From DMER64 sp964554535 (GTDB lineage: Bacteria > Bacteroidota > Bacteroidia > Bacteroidales > UBA932), in assembly GCA_964554535.1 (NCBI GenBank), contig CAZKPB010000005.1, positions 46,558 to 110,557 on the forward strand: DNA of 64,000 nt. Direction: 5' to 3'. The notes under the pieces were generated by a model. That model had not been told where the DNA came from, made no database searches, and saw only the letters and a program-made list of their open reading frames with translations. Position numbers and translations under genes: made by a program. This document shows positions 53,468 through 62,042 of this stretch, piece by piece. Each line of letters opens with the position of its first letter. Within the stretch, counting starts at the first letter, position 1.

Positions 53468-55694
53468 CCTGCCACACGGCTTCTTTCCAGATTTGATAGG
53501 CTGCCGCCCTCAGGTGAATGCCGTCAAAGGTATACTTGTCGGCCAGGTCGCCCGCTTCATTGGTCAGTGGGCCACTGATATCCAGATAGGTATATCCGTA
53601 GCGCGCCGCATTGTCCCGTAACAGCCGGTTGATATGCCTCAACTTGGGGTTGCGTCCCTCATAATACGGGGTCTTGGGATTCAGCAGCGTATTGGATATT
53701 ACATACAGCGGCGTGTCGGGCAGCGCCTCTCTCAGACGCTTTATCAGCCGCACGTAATCCGCCCAGACCGTGTCCGCCGACGCATTGGCATCGTTGATGA
53801 AATCGTTGGTGGAAGATTGCAGGAAGATGCGCTCCGGACGACTGTCAATCACGGGCTGTATACGTTCCAGGATACCGGAAAGCACGTCCCCGCTGATACC
53901 TCGGTTGACCATGTTTTCTCCGGGAATCAATTCTTCCCAGCGGCAGTTGTTGTTCAGGCTGTTGCCCAGCATCACCGTCTTTCCTTTCTGTACGGGCAGG
54001 CTGTGGAACAGGGACATCCGGTGCAGGTAATGCGCCACGTGTCCCGGATAAGGTACATCGGCCGGTTTGGCCAGTAATTTCATCTTGAGGTAAGGCGCCA
54101 GTACGGCCGCCCATTTGCAGTACCCGGCCGCATTCATGCTCAACCCCTCAAAATCGGCCGCCTCGCTCACCTGCGGAAAGTCAATATACAGAGTTTTTTT
54201 CCCTTTTTGGCCAATCCCGGGGTCCGCCAGCGCCTCGGCCAGGAGGCGGTTGGTTTGCGTCTGTTCGGAACCTGTGGGAGGCAACCCCACCACGTAGACT
54301 TGCGTGGAAGGGCTGTTCTGTGCCGCCTCTAAGGCCATAAAGGCCACTTCCCGGGCCACCTGCTGCGGGGTGCGGAATCCTTTCTTAAGGTCATTGGTTC
54401 CGGTGCAGATAAAGAGTTTGGCGGGATGTTGCGCGGTCAACTGCGGCAGACGTACCGCCGTTCCGGCCGATGTCTCGGTGGCTATGCCCCTGTTCTTGAT
54501 GCGGTCCGTTCCAAAGAACTCATTCCATATACCCCGGTCCACCAGATCATCCCCCACCATCACGTAATCCTTGGAACTTATGGGAAACGTACGGTACAGG
54601 TCATCTTTCTCCAGCCAGTAGGTAGTGTTGTAGGCCACCGGGCAAGAGTCCAAAGTGTCTTTGTAGATGGCGCAGCCTTTGTCCCCGGACGAGTTGCCCC
54701 AGGCCCTGAACATCAGTTCGGTATTGTATACCGCAGCCATATTGCCGTCTTTGTCCACACAGATTACACCGCCGCCCGAACCGCCCATGGGCGTTATTTT
54801 TTTGTATATCACCTCTTCCGCCGCCTGTTGCACCGTCAACCCCTTATAATCCATCAGGGCGTTGATGTCAAAGGCCACGCTGCGCCGGATCCACAGTTCT
54901 CCGTGCCCGGTACCGGAAACGGCCACCGTGGCATTGTTGGCGTAGGTGCCCGCTCCAATGATGGGCGAGTCCCCCACGCGCCCCCACTGTTTGCCGCTCA
55001 TACCCCCGGTAGAGGTGGCGGCCGCCAGGTTGCCGTAACGGTCCAGGGCCACGCAGCCTACGGTGCCCTTGGGGTCTTTGACTTCCTGCTCGGCCAAAAT
55101 CCGCTGTAATTGTTCTTTGCGCTCGTCAGTAGTGAAATAGCTGTTGGGCACCGTGTCCAGGCCCTGCTCAATGGCAAAAGCCTGGGCACCCTCCCCGCTC
55201 AGCAACACGTGAGGAGATGCTTCCATCACGGCCCTGGCCGCCCGTATGGGGTTCTTGATGTTTTTCACTCCGGCCACCGCTCCCGCTTCCAGGTTACTGC
55301 CGTCCATTATGGCCGCATCCAGTTCGTGCGTGCCCTGAGCCGTCAATACGGCTCCCTTGCCCGCATTGAAAAGCGGACAGTTTTCCAGGTACAGCACCGT
55401 ATTACTCACGGCGTCCAGGGCCGTACCGCCGGCAATCAGCACTTTTTTCCCTTCATTCAGCGCGTTTTCCAGGTGGTAGCGGTACTCGGCCTGTAGCTGT
55501 ACGGGCATCTTCAGGGTCCCTGCAGCCCCTGCTCCCCCGTGCAGCACAATGGCCCATTCCTCTTTGTTTTTAGTTTTTTCTTCAGCCCTCACCGGCGTTA
55601 TTCCGCATAAAAAAAGTCCCAAAATGAGCGTAGCGGCTGTAATTTTGTATTTTATAGGCATAATACTAAGTATGATTCCATTTGTCATCTTCAA
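53442..55694 (-). CDS. Isoaspartyl peptidase/L-asparaginase fused to two SGNH hydrolase domains
   Basis: An unusual 750-residue exported protein. After a signal region (ILGLFLCGITPVRAEE) residues 46-335 form a plant-type asparaginase/isoaspartyl peptidase of the N-terminal-nucleophile class: AIVLHGGAGA, CPLFNAGKGAVL, then Gly-Thr at 210-211 (GTVGCVALDRYGNLAAATSTGG, in part) where autocleavage frees catalytic Thr211. Residues 378-540 resemble an SGNH/GDSL esterase but lack key residues: block I reads GDDL with no Ser and the last block reads EGLSMN with no His. Residues 572-745 are a second SGNH domain that looks active: GNSLNN (Ser579), NRGISGD, STND and DGIH (Asp724, His727). Its substrate is unknown. 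It could hydrolyse glycosylasparagine and remove an ester from the same glycan. Confidence 0.88.
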   Translation of the reverse strand: MKMTNGIILSIMPIKYKITAATLILGLFLCGITPVRAEEKTKNKEEWAIVLHGGAGAAGTLKMPVQLQAEYRYHLENALNEGKKVLIAGGTALDAVSNTVLYLENCPLFNAGKGAVLTAQGTHELDAAIMDGSNLEAGAVAGVKNIKNPIRAARAVMEASPHVLLSGEGAQAFAIEQGLDTVPNSYFTTDERKEQLQRILAEQEVKDPKGTVGCVALDRYGNLAAATSTGGMSGKQWGRVGDSPIIGAGTYANNATVAVSGTGHGELWIRRSVAFDINALMDYKGLTVQQAAEEVIYKKITPMGGSGGGVICVDKDGNMAAVYNTELMFRAWGNSSGDKGCAIYKDTLDSCPVAYNTTYWLEKDDLYRTFPISSKDYVMVGDDLVDRGIWNEFFGTDRIKNRGIATETSAGTAVRLPQLTAQHPAKLFICTGTNDLKKGFRTPQQVAREVAFMALEAAQNSPSTQVYVVGLPPTGSEQTQTNRLLAEALADPGIGQKGKKTLYIDFPQVSEAADFEGLSMNAAGYCKWAAVLAPYLKMKLLAKPADVPYPGHVAHYLHRMSLFHSLPVQKGKTVMLGNSLNNNCRWEELIPGENMVNRGISGDVLSGILERIQPVIDSRPERIFLQSSTNDFINDANASADTVWADYVRLIKRLREALPDTPLYVISNTLLNPKTPYYEGRNPKLRHINRLLRDNAARYGYTYLDISGPLTNEAGDLADKYTFDGIHLRAAAYQIWKEAVWQVIHPDRKP

Positions 55695-55743
55695 GAAAAA
55701 TGCGTATCATCGCACTACTTTTATGTAAAAATAAACAATAATT

Positions 55744-56307
55744 ATGAAGAAAATTATTCTTTCTGCAATCCTGGTTATGGGATTGGCCCTTTCTGCCAAT
55801 GCGCAGGAAAACGTTTTATACAAAGGTGGTATGGTAGCCAACTTGGGTGTAGGCATTCCGCAAATGGATGAAGGTTACAAACCCACTTTACCTCCTATTT
55901 CCGCTTCTTGGGAATACGGCGTGGCTGAATTCGGCCGTCCGGGTTCTATCGGCGTGGGTGCCTATGTAGGTTTCTGGGGTTACAAAGATGAAGCTTCTAT
56001 CAGTGGATTGCAATCTGTTGCACACAAGTATTTCAACACCGTTATCGGTGCCCGTGCCGCATACCATTTTACCCTTGTAAAGGGTTGGGAAATTTATGCA
56101 GGCGGAGTGCTCGGTGCAAAAATTAAATCTGAGAAACTGGAAGCAGACGGAGTATTCACCGGTTCTTCCGACGCGGAAGTGGAAGTGGGTTTTGGTTACC
56201 AGGCCTTTGCCGGTACCCGCTTTCTCTTTAGCGACTCCGTGGGCGCTTTTGTGGAAGCCGGTTACGGTGTATCCTACGCTACCGCAGGTTTGACCTTCCG
56301 CTTCTAA
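55744..56307 (+). CDS. Small outer-membrane beta-barrel-like protein
   Basis: A 187-residue exported protein: signal peptide KKIILSAILVMGLALSANA, then a chain of alternating hydrophobic/aromatic strands (LYKGGMVANLGVGIP, GVGAYVGFWGY, NTVIGARAAYHF, GWEIYAGGVLGAK, VEVGFGYQAFAGTRFLF) and a C-terminal aromatic end (GLTFRF) as expected for an outer-membrane barrel of eight strands. No specific family name is safe. It is divergent from the asparaginase/SGNH gene with 49 bases between them and is followed by its own terminator, so it is likely transcribed alone. Confidence 0.75.
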   Translation: MKKIILSAILVMGLALSANAQENVLYKGGMVANLGVGIPQMDEGYKPTLPPISASWEYGVAEFGRPGSIGVGAYVGFWGYKDEASISGLQSVAHKYFNTVIGARAAYHFTLVKGWEIYAGGVLGAKIKSEKLEADGVFTGSSDAEVEVGFGYQAFAGTRFLFSDSVGAFVEAGYGVSYATAGLTFRF

Positions 56308-56325
56308 ACCGTCCCTGTCAAGTAC

Positions 56326-56359
56326 AAAAAAGGATGACTGAGCGCAGCCGTCCTTTTTT
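56326..56359 (+). terminator. Terminator after the barrel protein
   Basis: AAAAAAGGATGACTG pairs with CAGCCGTCCTTTTTT around the loop AGCG (one mismatched pair), followed by T. It lies 19 bases after the stop codon. Confidence 0.8.
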
Positions 56360-56418
56360 TGCTTTTATATTCAATGCAACGAATCCCGCCCGGTGTACGT
56401 CTATAGAAAGATTTTATT

Positions 56419-56426
56419 TATCTTTG
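56419..56426 (+). promoter_or_regulatory. -7 box of the lipoprotein gene promoter
   Basis: TATCTTTG fits TAnnTTTG exactly and lies 38 bases before the ATG at 56464. No good -33 box is seen at 19-21 bases upstream. Confidence 0.45.
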
Positions 56427-56463
56427 GAAAATAAACACGTCACAAATCATTAAAAAATACATT

Positions 56464-57003
56464 ATGAAAAAACTTTCCCTTTTGAGTGTCGCCTTGCTGG
56501 CCGCCCTCTTTTTTACCTCTTGTACACACGACTCCACAGAAAAAGTCCCTGCCCTATACCAAAAAATAAGCTATGACGGTGACAACGCTTCCTGGAATTT
56601 TTTTGACGCACAACTTATCAGTTGCTACGGGACCCGTGCCACCAACACCATAACCGCCACATTGCGCATCACCCCAAAGATAGGAACCACGGCCATCACC
56701 TTTGCAAACGGCAGGTCCATTTTGCTTACCGACAACACCCAGACATACAATTACGTTTCCGGGGAAATGGAATTCGCCAAATACCAGTCCTCAGACGATG
56801 CTCGCACCTTCAGCAATCTAACGGAAGGCGCTTCCTTTGACGTCACTTTCAAATTTCCGGGCGTACCCACCACGTTGTGTAAAATTAAAACCCTGACTTT
56901 TAACGGCCTGGAAATTGTCTTTAACGGATATCGCCACTACAAATGGTTTGAAGTCTGGAACATTCCCTACTATCCCATTTCAGACACCATTGTGTGGAAC
57001 TAG
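56464..57003 (+). CDS. Lipoprotein of unknown function
   Basis: A 179-residue protein with a clear lipoprotein signal, MKKLSLLSVALLAALFFTSC (Cys20), then a beta-rich sequence with repeated polar/hydrophobic alternation (NTITATLRITPKIGTTAITF, GASFDVTFKFPGVPTT). No catalytic motif or known family seen. The C-terminus is rich in Trp and Tyr (YKWFEVWNIPYYPISDTIVW). It is a single gene with its own promoter and a strong terminator behind it. Confidence 0.7.
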   Translation: MKKLSLLSVALLAALFFTSCTHDSTEKVPALYQKISYDGDNASWNFFDAQLISCYGTRATNTITATLRITPKIGTTAITFANGRSILLTDNTQTYNYVSGEMEFAKYQSSDDARTFSNLTEGASFDVTFKFPGVPTTLCKIKTLTFNGLEIVFNGYRHYKWFEVWNIPYYPISDTIVWN

Positions 57004-57025
57004 CCCGTTCCCCGGCAACCCATAC

Positions 57026-57059
57026 AAAAAAACGCAAGGTCCAAAGCCTTGCGTTTTTT
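57026..57059. terminator. Bidirectional terminator
   Basis: A perfect 13-base-pair stem, AAAAAACGCAAGG and CCTTGCGTTTTTT with the loop TCCAAAG, between the convergent lipoprotein and zinc-ribbon genes. Confidence 0.92.
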
Positions 57060-57061
57060 AA

Positions 57062-58147
57062 TTAACTTCCAAACAGCAGAAAGAGCAAAAGCAGAATCCC
57101 AACTATCAGCAACACAAACAGCACAATCTTGCCGGCACTGTAGGGCCTTTGCCCAAACACCTGTCCCGTGCGCCCGTTAATGGCAAACACATACGACTTG
57201 TCTTTGTAACGGAACGCGCTGGTCCATACCGGCAAGAGCGTATGCTTAAACTTCACGTCATCAAAGGCGGTGTCTATGGAATGAATCCGCTGATGGTCCC
57301 CTCCAATGTCATTGCGCACATCCTGTTCAATAATCCGCTTCATCTGTTCCTGCGCCTTGGGATAACAGGCTACAAAATCCTCCTTATAGATCTCCGTAAT
57401 AAAACCCTTCACATAAATCGGGTCGTATGGCACATAATTAGCCTTGTCCCAATTGGTAAGCACGCGCGCAATCCCAGCCGGGAGACTGGCCGAGGCGGGG
57501 ACCAGCACATCATCAAAATCCCGCTTCACATTGCCTCCGGCCGCATACCAGTCAACCTCGGTACGTGTATGAATCTTCCCGTCACTGCCCCTGGTCTGCA
57601 CTATGCGGTCCTCCCCTCGCTGTCCGGTATACTGCGTCTGCGTCCGGGCATCATAGGTCCAGTAAGGCAGGTACACTCCCTTGAAACGTTCGTCGGAACG
57701 GGTTTTCTGCTTCATATCATTGGGCAGAAACCACAGCGATTTGATCCATCGGGCAAATAATTCGTTACAACGCTTGCTGTCCACCTTAAAGGGCAGGATA
57801 TACTCCGGTGCCCATGAACGCTGTTGCACCGCCATATCCAAAACAATGGGCGATCCGCAAAAGGCACACTTGAACGAACTAACATCCGGGGGAAAAGTGG
57901 TAACTGCCCCGCACTGCGCGCATTTCACCTCGGCCTGAAGGGTCTGTTCCGACTCTATTTGCTCTCGGTGGGCTACACAATAATTATAATCATTTTCCCT
58001 GACCTCGGCCGTTCCGGCCTGCGTTTCTTCCGTTGCCCCGCAATACTCACATTTCAACATTCCTGCGGCGGGTGAAAATACCAATATGCCCCCGCACTTA
58101 TTGCACTTGCGCTGCAAGGCACCTTCTTTTATAGGTTCGTTTCCCAT
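57062..58147 (-). CDS. Double zinc-ribbon membrane-anchored protein (YdjG-like)
   Basis: A 361-residue protein from the second in-frame ATG (MGNEPIKEGALQRKC); an ATG three codons earlier is possible. Two zinc ribbons, CNKCG ... CEYCG (about 15-37) and CAQCG ... CAFCG (about 75-97), are followed by a mainly beta domain and one C-terminal membrane helix (ILFVLLIVGILLLLFLLF region). It lies 10 bases after the SPFH-domain gene. The same pair, zinc-ribbon membrane protein plus SPFH protein, occurs in Bacillus subtilis as YdjG and YdjI, which recruit a PspA-like protein to stressed membranes. No PspA gene is next to it here. Confidence 0.8.
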   Translation of the reverse strand: MGNEPIKEGALQRKCNKCGGILVFSPAAGMLKCEYCGATEETQAGTAEVRENDYNYCVAHREQIESEQTLQAEVKCAQCGAVTTFPPDVSSFKCAFCGSPIVLDMAVQQRSWAPEYILPFKVDSKRCNELFARWIKSLWFLPNDMKQKTRSDERFKGVYLPYWTYDARTQTQYTGQRGEDRIVQTRGSDGKIHTRTEVDWYAAGGNVKRDFDDVLVPASASLPAGIARVLTNWDKANYVPYDPIYVKGFITEIYKEDFVACYPKAQEQMKRIIEQDVRNDIGGDHQRIHSIDTAFDDVKFKHTLLPVWTSAFRYKDKSYVFAINGRTGQVFGQRPYSAGKIVLFVLLIVGILLLLFLLFGS

Positions 58148-58165
58148 AAAAAACAAGATTTCACA

Positions 58166-59299
58166 TTACAACGTGGGAGGTGGTGGAGGTACCGCACCAA
58201 ACAGCGACGAGAGCTGGGAAACCGTGGAAGCGGCCGCCCAGGCCGCCATACCCTGACTCCAGACCAGCGTTTCGCGAGTAATCTGACCTTGCATGATCAT
58301 CTGTTGCACCTGTGCCATCTGGAAGGGACCGGCCTGCGCCCCGTTAAGCACGGCAAAGAAAGGATTAGCCGGAGGAAGGGGTGGAGGTACGGCACCGGGG
58401 GCAGGAGGAGGCGTTTTTTGCTGGTTCTGGGCAATCTGAGCGGCCATTTGTCCCGCCATCGCAAAGCCCATACCCATACCCATGGCATCTCCGGCCGGAG
58501 AACCGCCGTTTTGGGCGCCCGCTTCCAGCGAATTGGCAAACTGGAACTGGGTGTATTTACCCATGTCGCCCACAATACCCATACTGGTACGGCGGTCCAG
58601 GGCTTCTTCCACCGCCTCGGGCAGCGAGATGTTTTCAATGAGGAACTTGGTAAGCTCAATCCCGTACTCGTTAAATTCGGGCTGCAAACCGGCGGTGAGG
58701 GCCATGGAAAATTCATTCAGATTGGATGCCAGATCCAGCGCCGCAATCTTTGACTCGGCCAAATGGTCTGTAAACTTGGTAATCACAAAATTACGCAACT
58801 GGTCATTGATCTGGTCCGTGGTAAACTGTCCGTCCGTCCCGGCCACATTTTTTATAAACACGGTAGGATCCTGGGCATTTACCCGAAAGCAGAACGACCC
58901 AAAGGCACGCATCCTGATGGGGCCGAATTCCGGATCACGCATCATGATGGGATTAGCCGTTCCCCATTTCATATTCAGGAACTGCTTGGTATTGACAAAA
59001 TACACTTCTACCTTAAAAGGAGAATTAAACCCGTACTTCCACCCTTTGATGGTACTTAGAATAGGCATATTCTCCGTAGTCAGCGTGTACATACCGGGGT
59101 GATAAATATCTGCAAACTGCCCCTCGTTCACCAGTACCGCCACCTGAGATTCCCGCACGGTAAGTTTTGCCCCGTTTTTGATTTCATTCTGGTAGCGCGG
59201 AAAACGCCACACAATGGTGTCCTGCGAGTCATCCAGCCATTCAATGATGTCAATGAATTCGTGCATTAATTTGTTGCCGATTTTGCTAAATAGTGCCAT
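58166..59299 (-). CDS. SPFH-domain protein with C-terminal GYF_2 domain (YdjI-like)
   Basis: A 377-residue protein without a signal peptide. The N-terminal part (about 1-260) is the SPFH/virion-core-like domain seen in YdjI: MALFSKIGNKLMHEFIDIIEWLDDSQDTIVWRFPRYQNEIKNGAKL (in part), ESQVAVLVNEGQFADIYHPG, and RAFGSFCFRVNAQDP. A Gly/Met/Ala-rich stretch (GMGMGFAMAGQMAAQIAQNQ) and a Pro-rich linker lead to a GYF_2 domain (about 318-368, AGPFQMAQVQQMI ... LVWSQGMAAWAAAS). The GYF_2 module probably binds Pro-rich peptides, perhaps its own or its partner's tail. First gene of a two-gene operon with the zinc-ribbon protein. Confidence 0.85.
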   Translation of the reverse strand: MALFSKIGNKLMHEFIDIIEWLDDSQDTIVWRFPRYQNEIKNGAKLTVRESQVAVLVNEGQFADIYHPGMYTLTTENMPILSTIKGWKYGFNSPFKVEVYFVNTKQFLNMKWGTANPIMMRDPEFGPIRMRAFGSFCFRVNAQDPTVFIKNVAGTDGQFTTDQINDQLRNFVITKFTDHLAESKIAALDLASNLNEFSMALTAGLQPEFNEYGIELTKFLIENISLPEAVEEALDRRTSMGIVGDMGKYTQFQFANSLEAGAQNGGSPAGDAMGMGMGFAMAGQMAAQIAQNQQKTPPPAPGAVPPPLPPANPFFAVLNGAQAGPFQMAQVQQMIMQGQITRETLVWSQGMAAWAAASTVSQLSSLFGAVPPPPPTL

Positions 59300-59533
59300 A
59301 GGATATGTTTATAAATAAAGTGAATAGATTCGGTTAAGTCTACGAAGTTAACCTTTCTTTTCAAAAATTTTCTTTTCAGATTCATTTCAGTTTTTCCCCC
59401 GATTTTGGATGAAAATAAACCATCGTCCGTAAAGGTTCTGAAACAGCTCAGAAAAATCGGCAAGCATTCCTATATGGAAGTTATTTTTTATCTTTTTGAC
59501 CTGATACTATAAGTAATTTTTTCCCTGTTTCAT

Positions 59534-59541
59534 TAATTTTG
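59534..59541 (+). promoter_or_regulatory. -7 box of the GPH/GH43 operon promoter
   Basis: TAATTTTG is an exact TAnnTTTG match 23 bases before the ATG at 59564. A convincing -33 box is lacking, so activation by a regulator may be needed. The rest of the gap 59300-59533 shows no gene or clear structure. Confidence 0.45.
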
Positions 59542-59563
59542 TAGACAATTCAAAATATACCTA

Positions 59564-61054
59564 ATGAATAACAACTCTTCTCAAAAAATTTCGATGCGGG
59601 AAAAGGTGGGCTATAGTATGGGCGACGGCTCGGCCAATCTTATTTTCCAAATGATGATGATGTTCCAGCTGATGTTCTATACCGACGTGTTTGGTATAAA
59701 AGCCACCGCAGCCGGAGCCATTCTGCTTTTTGCGCGCCTTTTTGACGCCTTTGTGGACCCTGTAGTGGGATTGCTGAGCGACCGCACCCACACCAAATGG
59801 GGCAAGTACCGTCCCTGGCTGTTATGGACCGCCATTCCCTTTGCCTTGTTCTTTGTACTTGCGTTTACCACTCCCGACCTGGGCGAACGTGGAAAAATCA
59901 TCTATGCTGGTATCACCTATACCCTGCTTATGAGCATATACTCATTCAACAACACCCCCTATTCCTCATTGGGCGGTGTAATGACCTCTGACATCAAGGA
60001 ACGCACCAGCATCACCACCGTCCGTTTTGTCACCGCCACCGTGGCCACCTTTATCGTGCAGGGCCTCACCCTGCCACTGGTAGCCAAATTCGGCAACGGA
60101 CAAACCAACGACTCCAAAGGCTGGTTCTTCACCATACTGCTGTTTGCCATTGTGGGTATAGTATTGCTGGTTATTACCTTCTTCTCCACAAAAGAACGCA
60201 TTGTACCTCCCAAGAGCCAGAAGACTTCCATCAAGCAAGACTTCAAGGACGTGTTTGGAAGCCGTCCCTGGAAGGCTATGTTTATTTTGACGTTATTTCT
60301 TTTCACCACCCTGGCCATGTTCAACAGCAGCTCGTCCTATTACTTCAACTACGTAGTGGACAAACAAGCGTTGTTTGACTTCCTGGGCAACTTTGGTCTG
60401 GTCAGTGGCGACGGCGTCGTCAACGGCTTTGGTGCCAAATTTCTGGATTCCTTTGGACTGTTGGCAAAACCGGACCTGAGCAACGTATTTGCCGTAGGTT
60501 ACTCCCTGTTTAACATGGTAGGCCAGATCATCACCCTTGTGGGCGTAATCTGCCTGGCCCAGGTGCTTTCCAATAAATTCGGCAAAAGAAACGTATTTAT
60601 TGTAGGTCTGGCAGGTACCGCCATTTCTACGGCCATGTTCTACTTTGCTTCGCCCACCAACATTACAAGCATCTTTATCATTAATATGTTCAAGAATGCC
60701 TGCTACGCCCCCACCATACCCCTGCTTTGGGCCATGATGGCCGATACCGCCGACCACTCGGAATGGGTAAACCACCGCCGTGCCACCGGTTTTGTATTTG
60801 CAGGTGTGGTATTCGCCCTCAAGGCCGGTTTGGGTTTGGGCGGCGCCATCTGCGGAGCCATTATTGACAACTTCGGTTTTGTGGCCAACGCCGTGCAGAC
60901 GGAAAGTGCCATCAACGGTATCAAACTGACCACAAGCCTTATCCCTGCCATCACCTTCTTTGTGGGTGTGGTAGCCCTTTGTTTCTACCCCATCACCAAA
61001 TCCTTCAACTTCAAGATGCAAGCCGAATTGACCGCCCGCCGTGCAAAAGAATAA
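59564..61054 (+). CDS. GPH-family sugar:cation symporter
   Basis: A 496-residue inner-membrane symporter of the glycoside-pentoside-hexuronide family (MelB/XynB-like). Twelve hydrophobic helices; the family start MREKVGYSMGDGSANLIFQ, then FDAFVDPVVGLLSDRTHTKWGKYRPWLLW, whose Asp residues bind the cation and sugar in MelB (in part), and NTPYSSLGGVMTSDIKERTS. It contains an inserted stretch around residues 260-300 not usual for MelB. It precedes a cytoplasmic GH43 by 22 bases, so it probably imports a short arabino- or xylo-oligosaccharide for that enzyme. Confidence 0.92.
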   Translation: MNNNSSQKISMREKVGYSMGDGSANLIFQMMMMFQLMFYTDVFGIKATAAGAILLFARLFDAFVDPVVGLLSDRTHTKWGKYRPWLLWTAIPFALFFVLAFTTPDLGERGKIIYAGITYTLLMSIYSFNNTPYSSLGGVMTSDIKERTSITTVRFVTATVATFIVQGLTLPLVAKFGNGQTNDSKGWFFTILLFAIVGIVLLVITFFSTKERIVPPKSQKTSIKQDFKDVFGSRPWKAMFILTLFLFTTLAMFNSSSSYYFNYVVDKQALFDFLGNFGLVSGDGVVNGFGAKFLDSFGLLAKPDLSNVFAVGYSLFNMVGQIITLVGVICLAQVLSNKFGKRNVFIVGLAGTAISTAMFYFASPTNITSIFIINMFKNACYAPTIPLLWAMMADTADHSEWVNHRRATGFVFAGVVFALKAGLGLGGAICGAIIDNFGFVANAVQTESAINGIKLTTSLIPAITFFVGVVALCFYPITKSFNFKMQAELTARRAKE

Positions 61055-61076
61055 AACCCCATAGAACTCATATATT

Positions 61077-62042
61077 ATGAAAACTCCCATTTATCTTGTA
61101 CCCGACGACTACATGGCAGACCCTTCCGTTCACATTTTCAACGGCAGACTGTACATCTATCCTTCCCACGACTGGGAATCGGGCATTCCGGAAAACGACA
61201 ACGGAGACCACTTCAATATGAAAGACTACCACGTCTTCAGCACCGATGATATTGAAAAGGGGGCCGCCGGCCTCACCGATCACGGCGTAGTCCTTTCAGT
61301 AGCCGACATTCCCTGGGCCGGACGCCAACTCTGGGATTGCGACGTAGCTTTCAAGAACGGAAAATACTATATGTACTTCCCCTTAAAAGACCGCAACGAC
61401 ATATTCCGCATTGGCGTGGCCGTTTCAGACAAACCGGAAGGCCCCTTCAAACCGCTGGACAACCCCATGTGGGGCACCTACAGCATTGACCCCGCCGTAT
61501 TTGAAGAAGACGGTGCCCATTATATGTATTTTGGAGGTATCTGGGGCGGACAACTGCAACGCTACCGTAACAACAAAGCTTTGGAATCGGCCGCTTTTCC
61601 CGCCGACGACCAGCCGTCCATCTGCCCTAAAATGGCCCGTCTGCGTGACGATATGCTGCAATTTGCAGAAGAACCCCGCGACGTGGTCATTCTGGACGCC
61701 AACGGCAAACCGCTCACCCAGGGCGATACCACCCGCCGCTTCTTTGAAGCCTCGTGGATGCACAAATACAAAGGCAAATACTACTATTCCTATTCCACCG
61801 GAGATACTCATTTCCTTTGCTATGCCATAGGTGACAATCCGTACGGACCTTTCACCTACCAGGGCGTCATTCTGCCTCCCGTGGTAGGATGGACCACCCA
61901 CCACAGCATTGTGGAATTCAAGGGCAAATGGTATCTGTTCCACCACGACAGCGTGCCCAGCAACGGCAGAACGTGGCTACGCAGCCTAAAAGTGGTGGAA
62001 TTGGAATACACCCCCGAAGGCCGCATCAAAGAAGTAAAGTAA
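61077..62042 (+). CDS. GH43 glycosidase, cytoplasmic
   Basis: A 321-residue five-bladed propeller enzyme with no signal peptide. The family residues are visible: the base Asp in YMADPSVHIFNG, the pKa-modulating Asp in YSIDPAVFEEDG (about residue 138) and the acid Glu in RFFEASWMHKYKG (about 224); LWDCDVAFKNGKYYMYFP and HSIVEFKGKWYLFHHDS are typical strands. Most relatives are beta-xylosidases or alpha-L-arabinofuranosidases. It ends exactly where the opposite-strand radical SAM gene ends, with no gap. Likely acts on sugars brought in by the GPH symporter. Confidence 0.93.
   Translation: MKTPIYLVPDDYMADPSVHIFNGRLYIYPSHDWESGIPENDNGDHFNMKDYHVFSTDDIEKGAAGLTDHGVVLSVADIPWAGRQLWDCDVAFKNGKYYMYFPLKDRNDIFRIGVAVSDKPEGPFKPLDNPMWGTYSIDPAVFEEDGAHYMYFGGIWGGQLQRYRNNKALESAAFPADDQPSICPKMARLRDDMLQFAEEPRDVVILDANGKPLTQGDTTRRFFEASWMHKYKGKYYYSYSTGDTHFLCYAIGDNPYGPFTYQGVILPPVVGWTTHHSIVEFKGKWYLFHHDSVPSNGRTWLRSLKVVELEYTPEGRIKEVK

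Noticed and set aside
59266..59463. Small minus-strand open frame before the SPFH gene
   Set aside because: It overlaps the SPFH start in another frame and lies in AT-rich leader DNA with no family pattern.
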